In this document: positions 53,770 through 62,578 of the stretch, one piece after another
How the letters are laid out: each line of letters begins with the position of its first letter
How positions within the stretch are numbered: the first letter of the stretch is position 1
Source of the DNA: CAZRXG01 sp964603985
Lineage (GTDB): Bacteria > Chloroflexota > Anaerolineae > Aggregatilineales > UBA3940
Assembly: GCA_964603985.1 (NCBI GenBank)
Contig: CAZRXG010000010.1
Coordinates: forward strand, 53,697 to 117,696
Reading direction: 5' to 3'
DNA: 64,000 bases
Made by a program: the position numbers and the translations under genes
The notes under the pieces: model-generated
What the model was told of the DNA's origin: nothing
The model's input: only the letters and a program-made list of their open reading frames with translations
Database searches by the model: none

Positions 53770-54398
53770 TTTTGATCGACGTGAGGTACGTGAATGGTGA
53801 GTGCAAATCATAGTCAATAATCTCACCACCGGTATTTACTGTAATCCGCCTCGCCAGGATTTGCAAGAGCGTAGAGCGCTGCTTCTTGTCTAAACGCTCG
53901 TACAGTGTCCCTACCCTGGCGAGTAGGATCAGCGCAGTATCAAGATCGTCGTTGGTTGATCGTAGACCTCCTCACTGGGCTTCCCCACCAGGAATAATCT
54001 GGCGAGACGCGCTTCCTCCTGCCGGAGCTGGGCCGTGTGGCGTTGAAGCTCGGCCAGCCTGACTTTGAGGTTGGTGGCCGTCACCTGCTTGAGGTGGCCC
54101 TGATAGAGCTCCCGGATCGTGGGGAGGTGCTCAGGGTCAACCGATATCCTCTGCAGCCGACCCGGGATCTGGTCGTCGATGGCGCTGCACGGGATGTGGA
54201 TCGGCTTGCCGTTGGGGTTGGCGCGGGTGATATAGTACGCATAGCTGCGCTTCCTGCCGGTGGGGGTAGAGCCGTGCATCTTGTAGAGCCGGTCGTTCAC
54301 CTTGATCCAGAGCAGGTTGCGCAGCAGGTAGAAGTGCCGCTTTCGTCGTGACTTGTTGTGCCCGTGCTGGCGGGTGACGATGTGACGATTGGGTCGGT
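53770..54398 (-). pseudogene. Truncated, frameshifted large serine recombinase
   Basis: Reading the minus strand from about 54398: RRKRHFYLLRNLLWIKVNDR, RSYAYYITRANPNGKPIHIP, then a coiled-coil-like part LKVRLAELQRHTAQLRQEEA and LVGKPSEEVYDQ. This is the recombinase/zinc-ribbon and coiled-coil region of large serine integrases. The frame then breaks (stop at 53929-53931), while the +1 frame continues with DDLDTALILLARVGTLYERL, ITVNTGGEIIDYDLHSPFTY, the usual C-terminal end. About 35 residues are missing at the break. The N-terminal catalytic Ser domain is absent; the sugar kinase gene abuts instead. It ends tail-to-tail with tRNA-Arg. Confidence 0.72.
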
Positions 54399-54401
54399 GC
54401 C

Positions 54402-55448
54402 CTACCGGCTGATGCGACCCGACACGTCGCCGCCCATCAGATGCAGCACTTCGTCCACTGTGGCGAGGTTCATGTCGCCGGGGATGGAGTGCTTCAGGCA
54501 CGAGGCCGCAGCGGCGAAGTTCAAAGCATCTTCATCATCCATGCCTGTGCTCAGGCCGTAGATCAGACCGGCGGCAAAGGAGTCCCCGCCGCCGACGCGG
54601 TCCACGATGTGCGTGACATCGTAGCGTGTGCTCAGGAAGAACTCGCTGCCATTGTACAGGCACGCAGACCAACCGTTGTGACTGGCGCTGAAGCTCTCAC
54701 GCAGGGTAATAGCCTGATACTTCAGGTTGGGGAAGGTCTGGAAGACCTTTTTGCACAAGGCTTCGTACCTGCCGGTGTCTAACTCACCCAATTCGACCTC
54801 GCGCTCCCAATCACCTTCCGCCACGCTGACGCCCAGCGAGCGCTGGCAGTCTTCCTCGTTGGCGATGCCCACGTCAACATAGGCGACCACTTCGGTCATG
54901 ACCTCAGGGGCGGTCTTGCCGTACTTCCACAACTTCTTGCGGTAGTTATAGTCGCATGAGACGGTCAGGCCCTTCTCTTTAGCTGTCTGTACGGCCTTCA
55001 AAGACACGTCGGCGGCACTCTGGCTGAGGGCCGGTGTGATGCCGGTGATGTGAAACCAGGAGGCTCCGTCGAAGATGTGGTCCCAGTCCAGGCTCTGCGG
55101 GTCGAGGGTTGCAATCGCCGAGTAGGCCCGATCGTAGATTACCTTGGAGGAACGTTGGTTCGCGCCGGGCTCAAGGAAATAAATCCCCATCCGGTCACCG
55201 CTGCGGTGGATCAGCGAGGTGTCCACACCCCGGCCCCGCAGGTTCCGGATGCAGGCTTCTGCGATGGGATTCGACGGCAAGGCGGTGACGAAAGCGGCGT
55301 CCAGCCCAAAGGTTGCCAATGATACCGCTACATTGGCCTCACCCCCGCCGAAGGTGGCTTCCAACACCGGTGATTGGAAGAATCGCTCGAAGCCCGGGGG
55401 CTTCAGACGCAGCATGACCTCACCTAAGGTTATTATGCGCCTAGACAT
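54402..55448 (-). CDS. kdgK: 2-keto-3-deoxygluconate kinase (PfkB family)
   Basis: The 348-residue ribokinase-family sugar kinase most likely phosphorylates KDG at C6. N-terminal TLGEVMLRLKPPGFERFFQS and GGGEANVAVSLATFGLDAAF, CDYNYRKKLW, and the PfkB signature DRVGGGDSFAAGLIYG with catalytic Asp fit KdgK. The start shares its first base with the stop of the KDPG aldolase gene, so the two are translationally coupled, which strongly supports the KDG/KDPG assignment. It is the last gene of the cluster; its 3' end meets the recombinase remnant. Confidence 0.88.
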   Translation of the reverse strand: MSRRIITLGEVMLRLKPPGFERFFQSPVLEATFGGGEANVAVSLATFGLDAAFVTALPSNPIAEACIRNLRGRGVDTSLIHRSGDRMGIYFLEPGANQRSSKVIYDRAYSAIATLDPQSLDWDHIFDGASWFHITGITPALSQSAADVSLKAVQTAKEKGLTVSCDYNYRKKLWKYGKTAPEVMTEVVAYVDVGIANEEDCQRSLGVSVAEGDWEREVELGELDTGRYEALCKKVFQTFPNLKYQAITLRESFSASHNGWSACLYNGSEFFLSTRYDVTHIVDRVGGGDSFAAGLIYGLSTGMDDEDALNFAAAASCLKHSIPGDMNLATVDEVLHLMGGDVSGRISR

Positions 55449-56098
55449 TATGCTTCTCCAACATTCCGGACCGTTTGCACGATATTTACTGCTTCTCGTG
55501 CCAGTCGCGCGATCTGCTCAAACTCACCATCTGAGATCAACTGCTTTTTGACCAGCCAGCTTCCTCCGCAGGCATGCACCATAGGCAGGCTCAGGTACTC
55601 GGCCAGATTACCAGCATTGACCCCACCGGTGGGGATGAATCTCACGTTACCGTATGGCGCGCCGATAGCTTTGAGCGTCTTAGTCCCGCCCAACGCTCCC
55701 GCCGGGAAAAACTTCAAGATATCCAGCCCTTTGTCGAGCGCCATGTCGATCTCTGTGGGTGTGGCGACCCCCGGTGTGACCGGTACAGCGTTTGCCAGGC
55801 ACCAATCCACCACCTTCGGATTGAATCCCGGCGAGACGATGAATCGCGCGCCGGCGGCGGTGGCTTGCTCGGCCTGTGCCACTGATAGCACCGTTCCGGC
55901 ACCAACTAATATGTCAGGGAATTCGGTAGCGATGCGACGGATGGCGTCCTCGGCGGCGGCAGTGCGGAAGGTGATCTCGGCACAGGGCAGACCCCCGTCG
56001 AGCAGCGCCTGGCCAAGGCTAGAGGCATCCTCGGCACGCTCAATTGCGACCACTGGCACGACACCCAGGCCGCCCAACTTCTGCAATATATTGCCCAT
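55448..56098 (-). CDS. eda: KDPG aldolase (2-dehydro-3-deoxy-phosphogluconate aldolase)
   Basis: The 216-residue class I aldolase cleaves KDPG to pyruvate and glyceraldehyde 3-phosphate. The Schiff-base Lys129 (DILKFFPAGALGG), Glu41 (CAEITFRT), Arg45 and the phosphate-binding FIPTGGVNAGN are all present. The ATG (56096-56098) has a GGAGG Shine-Dalgarno; a TTG 12 nt upstream is not needed. It overlaps kdgK by 1 nt. A sulfo- or galacto-variant cannot be excluded from sequence alone. Confidence 0.9.
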   Translation of the reverse strand: MGNILQKLGGLGVVPVVAIERAEDASSLGQALLDGGLPCAEITFRTAAAEDAIRRIATEFPDILVGAGTVLSVAQAEQATAAGARFIVSPGFNPKVVDWCLANAVPVTPGVATPTEIDMALDKGLDILKFFPAGALGGTKTLKAIGAPYGNVRFIPTGGVNAGNLAEYLSLPMVHACGGSWLVKKQLISDGEFEQIARLAREAVNIVQTVRNVGEA

Positions 56099-56255
56099 AG
56101 TTACCTCCAAGTGATGACAGGTTCAAAGATACGAGCACCCTATTGTAACAATGCCGGGCGCAGCTGCTGGCTGGCGTTCTGAACAGGGGATGGGGCCGCT
56201 TCGCCCCCTTCCCATCGCTGTACCTGCCCGGTCATCGTCGTTGCTTGCCAGACGG

Positions 56256-57089
56256 TTACACGCCGCTGTACGCAGAGAAGCCCCCGTCGATTGGCACGGC
56301 AATCCCTGTAACGAAGCTGGCCGCGTCGGAGAGCAGCCACAGGGCCGCACCGAGCAGGTCTTCCGGATCGCCGAAACGCTTCATCGGCGTATGGCTGATG
56401 ATCTGTTGGCCACGCTCCGTGAGCTCCCCCGTCTTCTCATCGAGCAGCAGGTAGCGATTCTGCGTGGTCGAAAAGAACCCCGGTGCCAGCGCATTGACGC
56501 GAATGTCCGCCCCATACTCGTGGGCCATGTGCACCGCCAACCACTGCGTGAAGTTGGTCACGGCCGCCTTGGCCGCCGAGTAGGCCGGCACACGCGTCAG
56601 GGGGGTCAGCGCACTCATCGAGGAGATGTTTAGAATCGCACCTTTGCCCCGTTCGGCCATCCCCCGCCCGAAAACCTGGCAGGGTATCAGCGTACCGAGC
56701 ATGTTGAGGTCGAAGACCATCCGCAGCGCCTCTTCTGACAGGTCGAAGAAAGAGAGGTCGGGGCGGGTCGTCGCGTCGGGGTGGCCGCCACCCGCCGCGT
56801 TGATCAGCGTGTCTACCGGGCCGAACTCAGCCCGGACAATCTCCTCTGCCTCGACCAACTTATCCTGATCCAGCACGTCCCCGTGGACGACCATGGAACG
56901 ACCAGGCGCACATCCCAGACGCTCCGCCGTCCGCTCCGGCAGCGCCGGGTTGAGGTCGAGAATTCCCACGTTCGCGCCGACGCCGACCAGTGCGCAGGCT
57001 ATCTCTCCGCCAAGAATTCCCGTTCCACCTGTCACGACGGCGGTGCGCCCGGTGAAATCGTATATCTGTTTTAGTTTCTCTAGATCCAA
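56256..57089 (-). CDS. SDR-family oxidoreductase (D-mannonate/fructuronate reductase-like)
   Basis: The 277-residue short-chain dehydrogenase has the cofactor motif VVTGGTGILGGEIA, INAAGGG in place of NNAG, and the catalytic ISSMSA...YSAAK (Tyr and Lys). Length, the insertion near DATTRPDLSFFDLSEEALRM and the YLLLDEKTGELTERGQQII segment resemble UxuB-type SDR D-mannonate oxidoreductases. This fits the KDG cluster. A TTG start at 57087-57089 is the only one upstream of the Rossmann motif, with a weak ribosome-binding site. 157 nt separate it from eda. Confidence 0.82.
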   Translation of the reverse strand: MDLEKLKQIYDFTGRTAVVTGGTGILGGEIACALVGVGANVGILDLNPALPERTAERLGCAPGRSMVVHGDVLDQDKLVEAEEIVRAEFGPVDTLINAAGGGHPDATTRPDLSFFDLSEEALRMVFDLNMLGTLIPCQVFGRGMAERGKGAILNISSMSALTPLTRVPAYSAAKAAVTNFTQWLAVHMAHEYGADIRVNALAPGFFSTTQNRYLLLDEKTGELTERGQQIISHTPMKRFGDPEDLLGAALWLLSDAASFVTGIAVPIDGGFSAYSGV

Positions 57090-57258
57090 TGTTTTCTCGC
57101 CAGATATAGTGCTAAGGTGAACGTCCGGCGACCCCGATGATGCTCAATGCGTGCCGATCAACCCGTGCGATAAAAAGAGGGGCGGATCAGGGTGGGGATT
57201 CTAAGCGGGCTATTTTGTGCTGGCTGTCAGTCAACTGCCGTAACTCCTGATAGGACGA

Positions 57259-58314
57259 CTAGCTTTTCGCCGCGGGGACCTCAACACCCAGTTTTTCGCT
57301 TGCCTCCCTGAGCTGCGTGTACACGGTCTCCGGCACCGGGATACCGCTTCCCAGCCGCCGCTGGCGCGTTCGCTCCTCAAGCTCGCCGGGGATCAACACC
57401 TCGTCAAAGCCGGGAGCAGGCGGGGTGGACTTCAGCGTGTTCCACAGCTCACCGGCCAGCTCGGCGAACCGATCGCGCCCGATGGTTTTTTCGGGGTCTA
57501 CGACCAGGAAAAAGTGCCCCACATCTTGCGGCACGTCCCATTCATCATACATACGATGAACGGCGTGAGTGAGGCCCGCCCCGGTGAATACCCCGGCCAG
57601 AAACTCAACCATGAGGGCCAGCCCGTAGCCCTTGGGCCCTCCCAGAGGGACTACTGCCGCCGCAAGGTGAGGATCGGGAGTCGGTTGACCCTCCTTATCT
57701 ACGGCCCATTCCTCTGGGATGGGATGATCTTGTTCTCGTGCCAGCAGCACCTTGCCCATTGCCACGAAGCTCGTCGCCATGTCGAGTACGAATAGTCCCT
57801 GCGGAGCAGGCGCAGCGAACGCGAGGGGATTCGTCCCAAGCTCAGCCCTGGCCCCACCGTAAGGCACGACATCTGGCTCGACGTTCGTCACCGTCAGCGC
57901 GATATATCCCTGCTTCGCAGCCCGCATCACGTAATATGCTGCCGCGCCATAGTGAGCACTCCCCCGGACTCCGGCCACCCCCACCCCGTATTCCTTCGCA
58001 AGCTCGATGCTCAGGTCAACCGCGAAGACGCCTGCGACCTGCCCCGGTGCGTGATCGGCGTCTATCAGGGCCACCGCGCCGCTTTTGTGGAGGACACGAG
58101 GCTGAGGGCTGCGGCTTACCAACCCCGCTTCAATCCGCCGAAGGTAGACCGGCAGTCGCAGCACCCCATGGCTGTCAACACCCCGCAGGTTTGCTTCAAC
58201 CAGACTCTCGGACACGATCCTTGCTGCTTCATGCTCCAGGCCGACAGCTCCCAAGAGCTGCGTGCTCCACGCCTCCAGGGCGCTGGGTTCGTATCTCATC
58301 GTATCTGCCTGCAT
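57259..58314 (-). CDS. Ldh-family (malate/lactate/ureidoglycolate-type) NAD(P)-dependent oxidoreductase
   Basis: The 351-residue protein belongs to the YiaK/DlgD-like dehydrogenase family. Signature stretches are VEANLRGVDSHGVLRLPVYL, GVRGSAHYGAAAYYVMRAAK, LGTNPLAFAAPAPQGLFVLD and VPLGGPKGYGLALMVEFLAG. In sugar-acid clusters such enzymes reduce or oxidise keto-aldonates (for example 2,3-diketo-L-gulonate). The start (58312-58314) has caggagg upstream, 69 nt inside a longer frame. The exact substrate is unknown. Confidence 0.85.
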   Translation of the reverse strand: MQADTMRYEPSALEAWSTQLLGAVGLEHEAARIVSESLVEANLRGVDSHGVLRLPVYLRRIEAGLVSRSPQPRVLHKSGAVALIDADHAPGQVAGVFAVDLSIELAKEYGVGVAGVRGSAHYGAAAYYVMRAAKQGYIALTVTNVEPDVVPYGGARAELGTNPLAFAAPAPQGLFVLDMATSFVAMGKVLLAREQDHPIPEEWAVDKEGQPTPDPHLAAAVVPLGGPKGYGLALMVEFLAGVFTGAGLTHAVHRMYDEWDVPQDVGHFFLVVDPEKTIGRDRFAELAGELWNTLKSTPPAPGFDEVLIPGELEERTRQRRLGSGIPVPETVYTQLREASEKLGVEVPAAKS

Positions 58315-58428
58315 CAAAGGCCTCCTGAATGAGATGGGTAGATGGTGTCGGACAACAACAGTGCAAATGTGGGTGGGCTCCACACTTCTTCACCAGAGAG
58401 GGCCCAACGGAAACTCAGCACCTTTGTC

Positions 58429-59175
58429 TCAGTCCATCAGGTATCCACCATTTACATCAAGGATCTCTCCGGTAATGAAACCGGCCGCATCGGAAGCGAG
58501 GAAGGCAGCAGCCTCGGCTACATCTTCCGGCTGGCCCAGCTTCCTGAGCGGAATGGACTCGATGATCTGCCGCCGCTTCTCCTCAGACCACTGCTTGCTC
58601 ATGTCGGTTTCAATGGCATGCGGCGCTATGGCGTTGACTGTGATCCCATAGGCGGCCAGATCGCGCGCCAACCCCTTGGTAAAGGCGTTGATGGCTCCTT
58701 TTGACGCGCCGTAAGAGGGAGCCGAGGCCAAATCGCCCACCTTACCGGCGACCGAGCTGATGTTGACGATCCTCCCGCTTTTGCGCTCAATCATGTGGGG
58801 GACGACAGCCCAACAGCAATTGTACGTGCCGCCCAGATTGACGCGTATGACTTTCTCCCACTCTTCCGGGGGATGATCGACAAAGCTTCCCCGGCGGATG
58901 ATGCCGGCGTTATTGACCAGTACGTCGATGTGACCAAATTGCTTCAGGGCTTCATCGACCAGTGCCTGAACCTCTGATAAAATGCCAACGTCGGCCCTGA
59001 TAGCCATGGCCTGCCGTCCGGTGGCACCGATTTCCCCGGCGATTTGCTCAATCCCTTCCGCATCGACATCGGTCAAGACAATATCGGCTCCCTCGCGTGC
59101 CAGGGTGCGTGCAATAGCCGCGCCAATACCGCGTGAAGCACCCGTTACAAGTGCCACTTTCCCCCCGAATCTCAT
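58429..59175 (-). CDS. SDR-family oxidoreductase (FabG/KduD-like)
   Basis: The 248-residue short-chain dehydrogenase has VTGASRGIGAAIA (cofactor), DVLVNNAGIIRRG, and the catalytic SSVAGKVG...YGASK, ending in GEILDVNGGYLMD. The NNAGIIRRG phrase and the sugar-acid context favour KduD-like or DEH-reductase-like oxidation/reduction of keto-deoxy-uronates over fatty-acid synthesis. This is inference. It begins 10 nt after the second permease gene, so it is co-transcribed with the transporter. Confidence 0.85.
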   Translation of the reverse strand: MRFGGKVALVTGASRGIGAAIARTLAREGADIVLTDVDAEGIEQIAGEIGATGRQAMAIRADVGILSEVQALVDEALKQFGHIDVLVNNAGIIRRGSFVDHPPEEWEKVIRVNLGGTYNCCWAVVPHMIERKSGRIVNISSVAGKVGDLASAPSYGASKGAINAFTKGLARDLAAYGITVNAIAPHAIETDMSKQWSEEKRRQIIESIPLRKLGQPEDVAEAAAFLASDAAGFITGEILDVNGGYLMD

Positions 59176-59185
59176 TCTGCCTCTC

Positions 59186-60019
59186 CTACTGTTTCACTGC
59201 GCCGGCCGTCAGCCCCTGAATCAGATAGTTTTGCAGCAGCATATACAGGATCAGGGGGGGCAGTGCACCGATCAGGGAGCCCGCCATTAGTTGGGGCCAG
59301 ATGATGCGGAACTGTGTGACGAGCCGGGTAAGCCCCAGGGTCACAGTGGTCATCTTCTCGCCGCTGGTGAGCACCAGCACCCAGAGGAGATCGCCCCAGG
59401 AAAGCAGAAAGGCAAAGATGACGGTCGCGACCATCCCAGGCGTGATGAGCGGCAAGGTCACTCTGAAGTAGGCCTCCACTGACGTGCACCCATCGATCAG
59501 GGCGGCATCGTCCAGTTCTTCTGGCACGGTATCGGTGAACCCCTTCAGCATCCACGTGCTGAAGGGCAGCGTGATCGAGGTGAAGGCAAGGATCAACCCG
59601 ATATAGGTGTTGTATAGACCTACCGCCGAGAGCATCTTGAAGTATGGGCCGACCAGCAAGACCCCAGGCAACATCTGGCTACCCAGGATCAGCCCCATCA
59701 GGGCAGCCCGCCCGCGGAACTTGAAGCGGGAAAAGCCATAGGCGGCAAACGATCCGATCATGGTCGAAAGCACTGCGGTGCCCAAGGAAATGATGGTGCT
59801 GTTCAGGAACCAGCGGAGGAAATCGCCCCAAATGAGTATCTGGAGGTAGGCATCAAAGGTGAGATCCTTCGGCCAGAGGGTGGGCGGGATTCTAACTGCT
59901 TCACTGTCTGACTTGAGCGACGTGAACACCATCCAGAGATAGGGCGTAAGTGTATAAAGCACGACGAACGCCAGTATCACGTAGGCGAGGATAGCACCGG
60001 TCCGAACCTTGCGTTTCAT
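59186..60019 (-). CDS. Carbohydrate ABC transporter permease (MalG-like)
   Basis: The 277-residue inner-membrane permease has six helices and the EAA loop VPEELDDAALIDGCTSVEAY followed by FRVTLPLITPG, which docks to the ATPase. The N-terminus RTGAILAYVILAFVVLYTLT is typical of MalG/CUT1 permeases. It overlaps the first permease by 4 nt. No ATPase gene accompanies it, so a shared MsmK-type ATPase encoded elsewhere must energise it. Confidence 0.92.
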   Translation of the reverse strand: MKRKVRTGAILAYVILAFVVLYTLTPYLWMVFTSLKSDSEAVRIPPTLWPKDLTFDAYLQILIWGDFLRWFLNSTIISLGTAVLSTMIGSFAAYGFSRFKFRGRAALMGLILGSQMLPGVLLVGPYFKMLSAVGLYNTYIGLILAFTSITLPFSTWMLKGFTDTVPEELDDAALIDGCTSVEAYFRVTLPLITPGMVATVIFAFLLSWGDLLWVLVLTSGEKMTTVTLGLTRLVTQFRIIWPQLMAGSLIGALPPLILYMLLQNYLIQGLTAGAVKQ

Positions 60020-60936
60020 TCGTCGATTCTCCTGACCATAGCCCGGACGTATGGCAGGCTTACTATGATCATGATGACCGCGAAGACGACGGCCAGGGCT
60101 GACGCGTATTCAAAGTTGAAGTAGCGGAAATACTGTTTGTAGATGTACAGGGGCAGGATTTCAGTCGCGTTACCCGGTCCTCCTGCTGTCATATTGAACA
60201 TCAGGCCGAATCTCCGGAACTGGAAGATGCCGTCCAGTGCCATCACAAGCATGATGATGTATCTAAGGTGGGGCAGCGTGATGTGGATGAACTCCTGAAC
60301 AGCAGAAGCGCCGTCAACCCGCGCGGCTTCGTACAACTCGTAGGGGATGGATTGCAAACCTGCTAGGAGAACGAGCATCACAAAGGGATACCCTCGCCAC
60401 ACATCTGCAAAGATGACACTGGGCAGGGCAAGCCCTGCCGTGCCGAGCCACTCGATATGCCGCTGGGTGAGACCCAGATCGAACAGCAACCGGTTAATGA
60501 TCCCCGCAGTCGGGTTGTACATAAAGCGCCAGATAAGACCGGAAATGACATCCGGAAGTGTCCAGGGGAGAATCGCGATCAATCGCAGGACGTGCCGGCC
60601 CTTGATTTCAGTGTTCAAGGCCAGGGCGACGACGAGGCCTAGAATGAGGTGCAGGCCAACCGTTCCTATAATGAAGGTGAACGTGACGATCAGCGAATTA
60701 ATGAAACGGTCATCGGATGGGATTTTTGTATAGTGTCGCAGTGACCAGACCATCCCCTCAGGTGTTAGCAGCCGGAAGCTGTTCAAAATGGCTATAACGA
60801 CAGGGAATCCCAAGATAAGAAGCAGCATGAGAAGGGTGGGCATCACGAAGCCATACGCTTGAAGGCTGCGCCGGGCCCACCGTTCCGGGCGTGGTATGGA
60901 TTTGGAGTTGAACCGTCGATCGATAGGTGTACGCAT
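60016..60936 (-). CDS. Carbohydrate ABC transporter permease (MalF-like)
   Basis: The 306-residue permease has six helices and the EAA loop IPYELYEAARVDGASAVQEF then IHITLPHLR, as in CUT1 systems. The N-terminus is short and basic. It forms the channel with the MalG-like partner whose start overlaps its stop by 4 nt. A strong hairpin (60957-60991) separates it from the substrate-binding protein gene upstream. Confidence 0.92.
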   Translation of the reverse strand: MRTPIDRRFNSKSIPRPERWARRSLQAYGFVMPTLLMLLLILGFPVVIAILNSFRLLTPEGMVWSLRHYTKIPSDDRFINSLIVTFTFIIGTVGLHLILGLVVALALNTEIKGRHVLRLIAILPWTLPDVISGLIWRFMYNPTAGIINRLLFDLGLTQRHIEWLGTAGLALPSVIFADVWRGYPFVMLVLLAGLQSIPYELYEAARVDGASAVQEFIHITLPHLRYIIMLVMALDGIFQFRRFGLMFNMTAGGPGNATEILPLYIYKQYFRYFNFEYASALAVVFAVIMIIVSLPYVRAMVRRIDE

Positions 60937-60956
60937 CTGTTACCCTGGGCAAGATA

Positions 60957-60991
60957 GGGGGTGGGGGGGCAGAACAGGAACCCCCACCCCC
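60957..60991 (-). promoter_or_regulatory. Intercistronic hairpin between substrate-binding protein and permease genes
   Basis: GGGGGTGGGGG (60957-60967) pairs perfectly with CCCCCACCCCC (60981-60991) around 13 nt. There is no T run on the minus strand after it. It is therefore more likely an mRNA-stabilising or attenuating structure, of the kind that lets the binding protein be made in excess over the permeases. Confidence 0.65.
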
Positions 60992-61007
60992 GTCTGTTAG
61001 GCGGACG

Positions 61008-62474
61008 TTAGAACTCAGGGCAGGAGCCGTCGCCCCGCCGATCGGCCAGAATCTCGTTGATCGTGTTGTGTGCGTCTCGTAGTGCCTCCTCAGGCGTCTT
61101 GGCACCTGTGAAGGCCTCCTGAGCGGCGGTATTCACCGCTTCGATGATCTGCGGCCACTCCGTGATCTGCGGCACGAAGGTGGCTTGTGGCAACTGGCCA
61201 GCGATGGCCTGTGCGAACGGATCGGTCAACAGCGGCTCGTATTCCTCGGAAACGTCAGGCCGCGATGAGGTGACCCGGGCGTCGTCAAACCACTGCTCTT
61301 CCTGCTCTTTAGCCGTGAGGAATTTTACCAGCTCCCAGGCTTCTTCGGGGTGTTCTGTGTTGGGGTTAATAACCCAGCCGCTCAACCATGCGGTCGTTAC
61401 AAACTCGGGGGTTACACCCTCGGCGAGCGGAATGGGAGCTACTCGTAGGATTTCAGTGAAGTCGAGATCCTCGTTGAGACCGTCAACGATCGGCGCGGTC
61501 CAGCCAGAGCCGATCAGCATTGCGATTTGCTCGTTGGCCATCTGCTCGCGGACCGTGCCCGGATTCTGTTGGGTAACTCCCGGAGGAATTACCTCGTATA
61601 CTGTGCTCAGTTCGATGAAGAAAGTGAACGCCGCCTTTGCTTCCGGCGTATTCAGCGCCGAGCAGGTGTAGTCGTCGTTGAGGTAGGTTGCTCCGTGCGT
61701 GATCAGAATCGGGCTGACGCGCAGCTCGAAGCCAGGGTCAATGGCGCCGATTGTGCCGAAGCCCCAGGTGTCAAGCTGGCCGTCACCGTCGCGGTCACGG
61801 GTCAGCTTCTGAGCGAACTCCAGGAACTCTGTCCAGGTCGCGGGGGCTACTTCGGGGTCAAGCCCGGCCTCTTCGTAGAGCTGCGAGTTGTAGAACAGTG
61901 CCATCGACATGAAGTCGCCGGGCAGCGCAAAGTACTGGCCTGCGTCGTTGCGCATCAGCTCCAGGGTTTGCGGATACCAGGCGCTCAGGAACTCGTCGCC
62001 GCCTTCCGCCTCGATGAACGGTGTCACGTCAAGCAGGAAGCCGCGCTCGATGAAGGATTTCATGGAGTAGGCGTGAAGATGCATCACATCCGGGCCAGCA
62101 CCGGCCTGGATTTCGGTGGCATACTTCGTATCCTTGTCCCCATAAGAGACGTAGTCGTACTCGACGGTGATGTTGGGGTGCTCCGCTTCAAACCTGCTGC
62201 CGATGGCATCCATGAGGGTGGCCTCCCAGTGAGGCTCGGTGAGATGCCAATCGGAGAACACTAGTGTGACCTCCTCCGCCATCTCCTCTTCAGCAGGCTC
62301 TTCGGCCTCCTCTTCCATCTCTTCGGCAGGCTCTTCGGCCTCCTCTTCCATCACTTCGGCAGGCTCTTCTTCCATGGCCTCTTCAGCGGGTGTTGCGGCT
62401 GGCGCGCCGCAGGCTGAAAGGACCATCGCCAACACAAGCAGAGCGCTCAGGACAACCAAGAATCTGCTTCTCAT
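61008..62474 (-). CDS. Carbohydrate ABC transporter substrate-binding lipoprotein
   Basis: The 488-residue extracellular binding protein of the CUT1 type has a lipoprotein signal ending in LAMVLSAC. A low-complexity Glu/Pro/Ala/Met stem follows at residues 30-68, made of near-repeats of MEEEAEEPAEE. The binding domain (LVFSDWHLTEPHWEATLMDA, AGAGPDVMHLHAYSM) is of the MalE/UgpB fold. The start has GGAGG upstream. Sugar-acid cargo is inferred only from the neighbouring catabolic genes. Confidence 0.92.
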   Translation of the reverse strand: MRSRFLVVLSALLVLAMVLSACGAPAATPAEEAMEEEPAEVMEEEAEEPAEEMEEEAEEPAEEEMAEEVTLVFSDWHLTEPHWEATLMDAIGSRFEAEHPNITVEYDYVSYGDKDTKYATEIQAGAGPDVMHLHAYSMKSFIERGFLLDVTPFIEAEGGDEFLSAWYPQTLELMRNDAGQYFALPGDFMSMALFYNSQLYEEAGLDPEVAPATWTEFLEFAQKLTRDRDGDGQLDTWGFGTIGAIDPGFELRVSPILITHGATYLNDDYTCSALNTPEAKAAFTFFIELSTVYEVIPPGVTQQNPGTVREQMANEQIAMLIGSGWTAPIVDGLNEDLDFTEILRVAPIPLAEGVTPEFVTTAWLSGWVINPNTEHPEEAWELVKFLTAKEQEEQWFDDARVTSSRPDVSEEYEPLLTDPFAQAIAGQLPQATFVPQITEWPQIIEAVNTAAQEAFTGAKTPEEALRDAHNTINEILADRRGDGSCPEF

Positions 62475-62578
62475 TTTTTCCTCCTTTGTACAGAGCCTGG
62501 TGGCTCAACTGGTCGTTCCTCGACCCGGCGTGGGCTAGCAGCTGTGAGATCCGCAACCGCCCGGCCGGGTCTCCCTTT

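Noticed and set aside
53609..53866. 85-codon minus-strand frame through tRNA-Arg
   Set aside because: The APERNRTFN-type part is the antisense of the tRNA gene, a known source of spurious proteins; only its first third belongs to the recombinase remnant.
60957..60970. A third copy of the dispersed repeat, based on the GGGGGTGGGGG tract
   Set aside because: Only the G-rich tract is shared; flanking sequence does not match, and the tract is explained as one arm of a hairpin.
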